Below are positions 1 to 4,238 of a stretch of 7,908 nucleotides of DNA, piece after piece. Position 1 is the first letter of the stretch, and every line of letters starts with the position of its first letter. The position numbers and the translations under genes are program-made. The notes under the pieces are model-generated. The model was not told the DNA's origin. It saw nothing but the letters and a program-made list of their open reading frames with translations, and searched no databases. Source of the stretch: Patescibacteria group bacterium (GTDB lineage Bacteria; Patescibacteriota; Gracilibacteria; UM-FILTER-43-11); assembly GCA_018814945.1 (NCBI GenBank), contig JAHIYT010000037.1, positions 1 through 7,908 on the forward strand, given 5' to 3'.

Positions 1-77
1 ATTTCTTCAAGAGATAATGGTTGTTCTTCAACTCTTAAAGCTTCTAGGGCTAATAGATTTGTTTTTGGTGTAACCAT
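1..77 (-). CDS. Possible start of an unidentified gene, cut by the left edge
   Basis: An open frame on the minus strand begins with ATG at 77 and runs uninterrupted off the left edge. The 25 visible residues start MVTPKTNLLALEAL and continue with a glutamate- and leucine-rich stretch that looks like an amphipathic helix. The frame lies downstream of dut in the same direction, 65 bases after the dut stop, so it could be the last member of the same transcription unit. No Shine-Dalgarno sequence precedes the ATG. A GTG at 126-128 is an alternative in-frame start that would add 17 mostly hydrophobic residues. Too little is visible to name a family, and a chance open frame cannot be excluded. Confidence 0.4.
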   Translation of the reverse strand, partial: MVTPKTNLLALEALRVEEQPLSLEE

Positions 78-142
78 AAATAACAATGACAACTTTAAAA
101 AGTGGAGATCATTTAACCATAACCTCACTTAATTGTCCAATT

Positions 143-574
143 CTATTTATCCGTACTTCCGAATCCCCCCCTGCTTTCTTCTCTAATATTATCCACTTCC
201 TCAAAATCCAAGCGATCTACTCTGGTAAATAAACCTTGAGCAAGCTTGGTTCCTTTTGGAATAACAACTGGGTCGTCTGTAAAATTGAAAACTTGAATCT
301 TTACTTCGTCTTCCGGGCCACAGTAGTCTTGGTCTATTATCCCTATCCCATGTGGCTTGGTTAAGCCGTGCTTGCGTGGTGTGGAACTGCGTGATGCAAT
401 AATTAGAGCATAACCATCTGGAACTTCTACAATTATATTGGCTGGAATAAGTTTGATAGTTTTTGGTTCGATTTCCATCTCTATACGCGAAAGTAAATCA
501 AAACCCACTGCCCCCTTAGTTTCATAAACAGGAAGAGGGAGGGATTTATCTATGCGGGAAATTTTTACGTTCAT
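143..574 (-). CDS. dut: dUTP diphosphatase (dUTPase), trimeric type
   Basis: The enzyme hydrolyses dUTP to dUMP and pyrophosphate, keeping uracil out of DNA and supplying dUMP for thymidylate synthesis. All five motifs of the trimeric dUTPase family are visible in order: AVGFDLLS (residues 22-29), SRSSTPRKHGL (61-71), GIGIIDQDYCG (76-86) with the probable catalytic Asp81 and deoxyribose-contacting Tyr84, GTKLAQGLF (108-116), and the C-terminal arm RGGFGST (135-141) that closes over the triphosphate. The length of 143 residues is normal and the protein is cytoplasmic. The GPEDE sequence after motif 3 and the ST insertion in motif 2 mark a divergent branch. A dCTP deaminase is less likely because the C-terminal glycine-rich arm is intact. 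The start ATG has only a weak GGA upstream. The gene follows rplA after a 92-base repeat-filled spacer and may be read through from the ribosomal operon. It ends in TAG. Confidence 0.95.
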   Translation of the reverse strand: MNVKISRIDKSLPLPVYETKGAVGFDLLSRIEMEIEPKTIKLIPANIIVEVPDGYALIIASRSSTPRKHGLTKPHGIGIIDQDYCGPEDEVKIQVFNFTDDPVVIPKGTKLAQGLFTRVDRLDFEEVDNIREESRGGFGSTDK

Positions 575-584
575 AGTTCCAGTT

Positions 585-662
585 GCTTATCCAATGGCCT
601 ATCCAATCGCTTATCCAGTAGCTATTGGATTAGCTACGGCTTAGCAATTGGATCAGCAATGG
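585..662. repeat. 12-bp degenerate tandem repeat folding into a long hairpin
   Basis: The rplA-dut spacer holds a strict 12-bp period. Plus-strand units begin at 585 (GCTTATCCAATG), 597 (GCCTATCCAATC), 609 (GCTTATCCAGTA), 621, 633 and 645. The first three are near-identical direct copies. The later units carry the reverse-complement core (ATTGGAT), so the array folds on itself. The tip is a perfect 7-bp stem, GTAGCTA (618-624) with TAGCTAC (631-637), and the outer arms 601-610 and 644-653 pair at 9 of 10 positions. It could act as a weak terminator or mRNA-stabilising hairpin after rplA, but no U-tract follows. Function is unknown. Confidence 0.8.
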
Positions 663-666
663 AGTT

Positions 667-1368
667 TTAAAGTGATTTCATTGCTTCGGTAACATCAAGT
701 GCAATTCCAGGCCCCATTGTTGAAGAAATAGAAATTGATCTAATGAATGTACCTTTTACCGTAGATGGTTTTGACTCGCGAAGTACTTTTAAAAGTGCTC
801 TAAGATTGTTTTCTAGCTCTTCTTCCTTAAATGAAGTCTTACCAAAAATTGCGTGAACTATCCCCTGCTTGTCATTACGGTATTCAACACGACCAGCAGC
901 AAGTTCTTTAATGGTCTTTTCAATGTTATCTGTAACTGTTCCTGATTTTGGATTTGGCATTAAGCCCTTTTGACCAAGAACTTTTGCCACCTTACTTAGG
1001 GCTTTCATTACGTCACTTGAAGCGACAACAACATCGTAATCAAATTTACCTTTTTCAAACTCCGCAATCATATCCTCAAGACCAGCACTGGCTGCCCCTG
1101 CGGCCTTTGCAGCTTTTACTTTATCATCACTACATATAGCAGCGATTTTGAGTTTTTTACCAGATCCGTGAGGAAGAGCTAGAGTTCCACGAATAGCTTG
1201 CTCTGCTTTTTTAGGATCAATATTTAAATTAATATGAATTTCAGCTGTTCCATCAAATTTGGTAGAACTGGTTTCTTTTAAAAGCTTAATTGCTTCTTCA
1301 ACATTGTAAAATTCCTTTCCTTTAACTTTGGTTAAGGAGTTTCTATAATTTTTACCTCTTGTAGGCAT
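667..1368 (-). CDS. rplA: 50S ribosomal protein L1 (uL1)
   Basis: L1 binds helices 76-78 of 23S rRNA and forms the mobile L1 stalk that helps release deacylated tRNA from the E site. It is also a known translational repressor of its own operon. The 233-residue length is typical. The family signature GLMPNPKSGTVT is at residues 135-146, and the C-terminal TMGPGIALD segment (217-225) completes domain I. The start ATG is followed by a basic N terminus (PTRGKNYRN), as expected. No Shine-Dalgarno sequence precedes it. Instead, a hairpin resembling the rRNA binding site of L1 ends 15 bases upstream of the start. rplK lies 133 bases upstream, an unusually long rplK-rplA gap, and rplJ-rplL do not follow. 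Some Candidate Phyla Radiation lineages are reported to lack L1, so its presence limits the placement. Confidence 0.97.
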   Translation of the reverse strand: MPTRGKNYRNSLTKVKGKEFYNVEEAIKLLKETSSTKFDGTAEIHINLNIDPKKAEQAIRGTLALPHGSGKKLKIAAICSDDKVKAAKAAGAASAGLEDMIAEFEKGKFDYDVVVASSDVMKALSKVAKVLGQKGLMPNPKSGTVTDNIEKTIKELAAGRVEYRNDKQGIVHAIFGKTSFKEEELENNLRALLKVLRESKPSTVKGTFIRSISISSTMGPGIALDVTEAMKSL

Positions 1369-1383
1369 AGTAATAATTGTTGC

Positions 1384-1413
1384 GTGGTTTTAACGGCTTT
1401 CGAGGCCTCCCAC
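1384..1413 (-). promoter_or_regulatory. Probable L1 autoregulatory leader (23S rRNA-mimic hairpin)
   Basis: Read on the minus strand, the rplA leader contains GTGGGAGGC, a 7-base loop (CTCGAAA), then GCCGTTAAAACCAC. This folds as an outer stem GTGG/CCAC, an asymmetric internal loop (GA opposite GTTAAAA) and an inner stem GGC/GCC. From memory, the L1 site of E. coli 23S rRNA (helices 76-77) has the same GUGGGAGGC on its 5' side and GCCG followed by an A-rich loop and ACCAC on its 3' side, and archaeal L1 mRNA operators share this plan. The element ends 15 bases before the rplA ATG, so bound L1 would cover the ribosome entry site. Autorepression is an inference; the sequence match is direct. 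Confidence 0.78.
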
Positions 1414-1424
1414 TGTTTTATTGA

Positions 1425-1500
1425 TTTAATAATATCGATTAGTGAATTTATATTTTTGAAGTACTTATAAAATATAAAATCGATATTAAAAATTATTAAA
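1425..1500. repeat. AT-rich nested inverted repeat between rplK and rplA
   Basis: The arms TTTAATAATATCGATT (1425-1440) and AATCGATATT plus ATTATTAAA (1478-1487 and 1492-1500) are complementary except for a 4-base AAAA bulge. Inside them TATATTTT pairs with AAAATATA, and the tip is the palindrome AAGTACTT (1459-1466). The whole spacer thus forms a three-tier palindrome directly after the rplK stop and before the L1 leader. It could separate L11 from L1 expression as a processing site, weak terminator or protein-binding site. The stems are almost all A-T, so a standard intrinsic terminator is doubtful. Confidence 0.7.
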
Positions 1501-1501
1501 T

Positions 1502-1924
1502 TTACTCGATAGTAACCCCCATACTTCTTGCAGTTCCAGCGATAACTTTCATAGCTTGCTCAACGTCGTTTGCGTTTAGATCTTCCATCTTCTTTTCAGC
1601 GATTTCCTTAAGTTTAGCCTTTGAAAGCACGCCGACCTTTTCTTTATGAGGAACTCCACTTCCTTTCTTTAGGTTAATAGCTTTCTTGATCATTTCGGCA
1701 GCAGGAGCTGTTTTTGTAATGTAAGTGAAAGATCTGTCTTCGTAAACTGTAATTACCACAGGAACGATAGTATCACCCATTTCTTTTGTCTTCTCATTAA
1801 AGGCATTGCAGAAATCTTGGATGTTTAATCCGTGCTGACCTAGAGCAGGACCAACTGGAGGAGCTGGATTAGCTTTTCCTGCAGGGATTTGTAATTTAAT
1901 AAATGTTAGTACTTTCTTAGCCAC
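1502..1924 (-). CDS. rplK: 50S ribosomal protein L11 (uL11)
   Basis: L11 forms the base of the GTPase-associated stalk with 23S rRNA, where elongation factors dock and stringent-response signalling senses uncharged tRNA. The length of 140 residues is normal. The N-terminal domain shows the conserved proline-rich [19 protein letters not shown] (residues 14-32), whose prolines face the rRNA and thiopeptide-binding cleft. The C-terminal RNA-binding domain (about 70-140) ends with the family-typical [10 protein letters not shown]. The gene starts with GTG (1922-1924), chosen because [12 protein letters not shown] is the standard L11 beginning; no Shine-Dalgarno sequence is seen. It lies 39 bases after the unrecognised membrane protein gene and should share its transcript with nusG. 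The usual L1 operator in front of rplK is not evident; the candidate lies after it, before rplA. Confidence 0.97.
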   Translation of the reverse strand: MAKKVLTFIKLQIPAGKANPAPPVGPALGQHGLNIQDFCNAFNEKTKEMGDTIVPVVITVYEDRSFTYITKTAPAAEMIKKAINLKKGSGVPHKEKVGVLSKAKLKEIAEKKMEDLNANDVEQAMKVIAGTARSMGVTIE

Positions 1925-1934
1925 GGTATATTTG

Positions 1935-1969
1935 GTTAAAAGTTAAGAGTTTATAATTAAAAGTTATAT
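1935..1969. repeat. Five degenerate 7-bp tandem units upstream of rplK
   Basis: Plus-strand units GTTAAAA, GTTAAGA, GTTTATA, ATTAAAA and GTTATAT follow one another with an exact 7-base period. The array fills nearly the whole spacer between the membrane protein gene and rplK and overlaps the stop codon of the former (1964-1966). It may be slippage-generated filler. Low sequence complexity makes this less certain than the longer arrays. Confidence 0.5.
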
Positions 1970-2569
1970 TTTCATGTCCATTATTGCCTGAATCATATTT
2001 TTTACGATTTCAAAGTTCTTATCATCCGCTTTACTGTATTGAAAACCATATAGATTATCTCTTATTTGAGACAGTATAAAACCAGAGTTAACGCTATTTA
2101 TATCGTTATAAAAGAATGCGTTGTATCCAAAGTTACTCACTTCGTTGATGCTCGTTGTAGGTTCTAATTGATCTATTACTTTTAGCTTCAGGTTTAGGTA
2201 AGTCATTTTACCCTGACTGCTGTCTCCGTGCACTTCGTAGACCACTATAGTGCCTTCACCACCTGCGCTTTCACCTTTTTTGGTCAATACATTCTTATAG
2301 ATTCTAACACCATCTAGTGTGCTTAGATCAAACACTTCAAATAACTGGTTTGTTCGGCTTCTTTGGGTGAGCCCATAATCGAATGTTGGATTTGAATCGA
2401 TTAAAGCTTGTGTTAAGTTAGCGTCTGTTTCTACATCTATCCCTACGCCCTCTGGAATTTCAACTTCAATTGTTATTCCTTCATCCATCGATATATTTGC
2501 GTAGTAATCTGCTGCAGCAAAAGCAACAATTGCGATAAGGATGATGATAAATAAGTGGATTTTCTTCAT
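1964..2569 (-). CDS. Unrecognised membrane-anchored or secreted protein in the nusG-rplK cluster
   Basis: I do not recognise this 201-residue protein. It starts MKKIHLFIIILIAIVAFAAA: two lysines and a hydrophobic stretch (about residues 5-22) that is either a signal peptide, perhaps cleaved after AFAAA, or an N-terminal anchor. The rest would lie outside the membrane. It is mixed polar sequence with beta-prone segments (residues 30-50 and 105-135) and a short C-terminal helix (IVKNMIQAIMDM), without cysteines or an obvious catalytic motif. Its ATG directly follows the nusG stop (TAAATG on the minus strand, zero bases between), so translation is probably coupled to nusG. The run AAAAGAAG inside the nusG end is the nearest thing to a ribosome binding site. 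A secreted protein between nusG and rplK is unusual. Its upstream partner SecE suggests an envelope or export role, but that is guesswork. Confidence 0.85.
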   Translation of the reverse strand: MKKIHLFIIILIAIVAFAAADYYANISMDEGITIEVEIPEGVGIDVETDANLTQALIDSNPTFDYGLTQRSRTNQLFEVFDLSTLDGVRIYKNVLTKKGESAGGEGTIVVYEVHGDSSQGKMTYLNLKLKVIDQLEPTTSINEVSNFGYNAFFYNDINSVNSGFILSQIRDNLYGFQYSKADDKNFEIVKNMIQAIMDMKI

Positions 2570-3115
2570 TTACTTCTTTTTAACTTGAGTAAAATCAAGT
2601 TCAACAGGTGTTTCTCTATCAAAAATGGTTACAAGCACCTTAACTTTTCCTTTTTCTGGATCAATTTTATCAATTAGACCATCGTAATTAGCGAAAGGCC
2701 CACTATTGATAGTAACGTGATCTCCAATGGAGAAATCAATCTTAAATTTAGCATCTTCACCTCCAACACGTTTGGTTATAACCCCATATTCCTCTGGTGT
2801 AATAGGGACTGGAATATTAGCTGAACCAACGAAACCGGTTACATTCGGCGTATTACGAACCACATACCAAGAATCATCGGTTACAATCATTTCTACAAGT
2901 ACATAACCTGGAAAAATCCTTTTCTTTTCCTGTACTGGTTCACCTCTTTTAATAACAATCTGAGTCTCTTTTGGAACTATTACATCAAAGATATAGTCCT
3001 GCATATTCAATGCATCTATACGTTGACGAAGGGCTTTTTCTACAGCGTCTTCATATCCGGAATATGTGTGCAATACATACCAATTACGGCCTGTACCTTC
3101 AGCTTGTTTAGCCAT
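2570..3115 (-). CDS. nusG: Transcription termination/antitermination protein NusG
   Basis: NusG binds the RNA polymerase clamp, affects pausing and processivity, and links transcription to Rho or to the leading ribosome through S10. The 181-residue length matches the two-domain form. The NGN domain runs from about residue 10 (NWYVLHTYSGYE) to 118 and includes the conserved FPGYVLVEM (68-76) and VRNTPNVTGFVG (86-97). The KOW domain starts near IGDHVTINSGPFANYDG (130-146) and ends in basic VKKK. The gene begins 16 bases after the secE stop, the usual secE-nusG arrangement. The leader ACTAAAG before the ATG is not a good Shine-Dalgarno sequence. Its stop codon abuts the ATG of the following membrane protein gene. 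Confidence 0.97.
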   Translation of the reverse strand: MAKQAEGTGRNWYVLHTYSGYEDAVEKALRQRIDALNMQDYIFDVIVPKETQIVIKRGEPVQEKKRIFPGYVLVEMIVTDDSWYVVRNTPNVTGFVGSANIPVPITPEEYGVITKRVGGEDAKFKIDFSIGDHVTINSGPFANYDGLIDKIDPEKGKVKVLVTIFDRETPVELDFTQVKKK

Positions 3116-3131
3116 CTTTAGTTATTTAGAG

Positions 3132-3305
3132 TTATAAAATTGCCTTGTAAGCGATTGCCAAAATTTCGTCTACAACACCTAGAATCGCAGCGGCAATGAT
3201 CATAAATATGAATACTATTGTCGTAATTCTAATCGCTTGTTTGCGAGTAGGCCAAGTGACGTTATTTAGCTCTTGTATACTGTCTCGAATATATTTTTTA
3301 ATCAT
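3132..3305 (-). CDS. secE: Preprotein translocase subunit SecE
   Basis: SecE is the small essential subunit that clamps SecY in the plasma-membrane protein channel. The 57-residue form starting MIKKYIRDSIQEL shows the family pattern: a short amphipathic helix, the hinge motif VTWPTRKQA (residues 16-24), and one transmembrane segment (about 28-50). I chose the ATG at 3303-3305 rather than the upstream in-frame TTG at 3342-3344. The longer version adds an odd arginine- and phenylalanine-rich leader, and that TTG overlaps an extended -10 promoter element, so it probably lies upstream of the transcript start. There is no Shine-Dalgarno sequence; the leader is A-rich (AAAAGTACAACA). nusG follows closely, as in most bacteria. 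The tRNA-Trp and rpmG often found upstream are absent. Confidence 0.95.
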   Translation of the reverse strand: MIKKYIRDSIQELNNVTWPTRKQAIRITTIVFIFMIIAAAILGVVDEILAIAYKAIL

Positions 3306-3334
3306 TGTTGTACTTTTAAAAAACCGGCGCAGAA

Positions 3335-3363
3335 ATATTACCAAAATACCTATGTAAGCGCAA
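3335..3363 (-). promoter_or_regulatory. Candidate extended -10 promoter for secE-nusG
   Basis: On the minus strand TTGCGC (3358-3363) is followed after exactly 17 bases by TAATAT (3335-3340), preceded by the extended -10 dinucleotide in TGGTAATAT. The -35 matches the consensus at only its first three bases. An A/T-rich run lies just upstream. Transcription would start near 3328, giving secE a leader of about 23 bases. The fit of spacing and position is good, but no experiment supports it. Confidence 0.45.
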
Positions 3364-3380
3364 GCTCTTTTTATTATTTA

Positions 3381-3474
3381 AGAACTCAGACCTCGGATCT
3401 CAGATTCACATTCCAGATCTAAAATGTAACATGCAAAATCAGATCTAAGATATGAGATATGAGCTCTGAGATTA
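3381..3474. repeat. 7-bp degenerate tandem array with inverted halves downstream of the LOG-fold gene
   Basis: The right half reads, with an exact 7-base period, AGATCTA, AGATATG, AGATATG, AGCTCTG, AGATTA (3441-3474). The left half reads AGAACTC, AGACCTC, GGATCTC and related units (from 3381). The halves are roughly inverted: CTCAGA (3385-3390) pairs with TCTGAG (3465-3470), ATCTCA (3397-3402) with TGAGAT (3453-3458), and AGATCT occurs in both. The array begins inside the stop codon of the LOG-fold gene. As RNA it could fold into a hairpin of about 90 bases and might act as a terminator or decay barrier before the secE promoter. Function is unproven. Confidence 0.75.
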
Positions 3475-4065
3475 ATTAGCTTGTTTCCCGCTAACCACTC
3501 TTTGATCTTCCAGCATTGGAGCTGGATTTTCTGAAAGATAGTTGAGTACCTTATCCACTAACGACTTTGGATCGTCGTCAAAAATAACAAAGTTCTCTAC
3601 TTTACGTTCGCAAATCTCAAGAATTTTATCTATATGATTAGAAACTCCGCCACTACCTGTTAATACACCGATTACTTTTCCTTCGTCATAAGCAACAGTA
3701 AACTCGTTGAGTGTTCCGATTCCCCCTCCGAGCAATATAATTGCATCTGAACTTCGAATGTTAATAATATCCCTTTCCATCAATCCCATACCGGTGTAAA
3801 TGATAATGTCATAGTTTTGATATGGAGATTTGTACTTTTCTATATGGGCTTTTTCGCTAAATGCAGGTGAAACCCCCATAGTTAATCCCCCAGCTTGTTT
3901 TGCGCCATATGCCGCTTCATCCGGAAGCCCTGGACATGCACCATTTACCAAAATACAATCTGCTTTGGCAATATAGTGTCCTATTTCAATGGACTTTCTA
4001 ATGTTCTCCTGATTTTCAATCATTGGGCCTTGTGCTGACCCCATTACACCTATACGAAATCTCAT
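3472..4065 (-). CDS. SLOG/LOG-family Rossmann protein, TIGR00725-like
   Basis: This 197-residue cytoplasmic protein belongs to the lysine decarboxylase-like/SLOG superfamily of nucleotide-binding Rossmann folds. The first strand and loop are IGVMGSAQG (residues 5-13). A second glycine turn, NGACPGLPDEAA, is at 41-52. The hallmark GGGIGTLNE is at 113-121, preceded by MERDIINIRSSDAIILLGG (96-114), which supplies the arginine and glutamate used in related phosphoribohydrolases. This segment looks most like the uncharacterised TIGR00725 group, related to DprA, rather than true LOG cytokinin enzymes, which have PGGxGTxxE. Relatives bind or cleave nucleotides, but the substrate here is unknown. The ATG has no Shine-Dalgarno sequence. 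It is the first gene of the minus-strand block. A repeat array and a candidate promoter separate it from secE, so it may be its own unit. Confidence 0.85.
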   Translation of the reverse strand: MRFRIGVMGSAQGPMIENQENIRKSIEIGHYIAKADCILVNGACPGLPDEAAYGAKQAGGLTMGVSPAFSEKAHIEKYKSPYQNYDIIIYTGMGLMERDIINIRSSDAIILLGGGIGTLNEFTVAYDEGKVIGVLTGSGGVSNHIDKILEICERKVENFVIFDDDPKSLVDKVLNYLSENPAPMLEDQRVVSGKQAN

Positions 4066-4082
4066 AGTTTTGTTTTTATTAG

Positions 4083-4115
4083 AAGATTTAAAATTGAAAA
4101 TTAATTTTTAATCTT
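4083..4115 (-). repeat. Leader hairpin upstream of the LOG-fold gene
   Basis: The plus-strand arms AAGATTTAAAATT (4083-4095) and AATTTTTAATCTT (4103-4115) are complementary at 12 of 13 positions around a 7-base loop. A second small palindrome, ATTCAA-TC-TTGAAT (4120-4133), lies next to it. Both fall between the candidate promoter and the ATG at 4065, so they would be in the 5' leader of the transcript. The stems are nearly all A-T. A role in translation control or mRNA stability is possible but unsupported. Confidence 0.55.
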
Positions 4116-4148
4116 TAATATTCAATCTTGAATGATTATTATCTATAT

Positions 4149-4177
4149 ATTATACCAAAAAAGGAGTCAAAGGTAAA
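4149..4177 (-). promoter_or_regulatory. Candidate sigma-70 promoter for the LOG-fold gene
   Basis: On the minus strand a perfect TATAAT (4149-4154) is preceded, after 17 bases, by TTTACC (4172-4177), which matches the -35 consensus at four of six bases. A start near 4142 would leave a leader of about 77 bases before the ATG at 4065. This is the best promoter-like match in the window, although AT-rich DNA yields such matches by chance. Confidence 0.45.
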
Positions 4178-4192
4178 GGCAAAGGCAAGGGA
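4169..4192. repeat. 6-bp purine-rich tandem repeat in the divergent spacer
   Basis: Four consecutive hexamers read AAAGGT, AAAGGC, AAAGGC, AAGGGA on the plus strand. They lie between the two divergent genes and overlap the -35 region of the candidate minus-strand promoter. Copy-number change here could alter promoter spacing or strength; that is inference. Confidence 0.6.
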
Positions 4193-4208
4193 TTGATGCT
4201 AGTTTTTC

Positions 4209-4217
4209 TGCTAAAAT
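4209..4217 (+). promoter_or_regulatory. Weak candidate extended -10 element for the penicillin-binding protein gene
   Basis: TGCTAAAAT resembles an extended -10 box (TGnTATAAT) 22 bases before the ATG at 4239. No -35 sits at the right distance; TTGATG at 4193 is only 13 bases away. An alternative is TTGAAT (4128-4133) with TATACC (4151-4156), spaced by 17 bases and overlapping the opposing minus-strand promoter. Neither is convincing alone. Confidence 0.25.
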
Positions 4218-4238
4218 AATCTAGCAAAATAAAAATCT

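Noticed and set aside
552..644. Plus-strand 30-codon ORF with repeated Ala-Tyr-Pro-x units, antisense to the start of dut
   Set aside because: Its periodicity follows from the 12-bp DNA repeat being a multiple of three. It has no ribosome binding site and starts within dut, so it is not called as a gene.
948..1139. Plus-strand open frame of 63 codons
   Set aside because: It lies wholly antisense within rplA, a certain gene, and its glutamine- and leucine-rich product resembles no family.
3381..3474. CRISPR-like array
   Set aside because: The units are only 7 bp, contiguous and degenerate, with no unique spacers and no cas genes nearby.
4083..4115. Intrinsic terminator
   Set aside because: The stem is almost pure A-T and lies upstream of the LOG-fold gene rather than after a gene on either strand.
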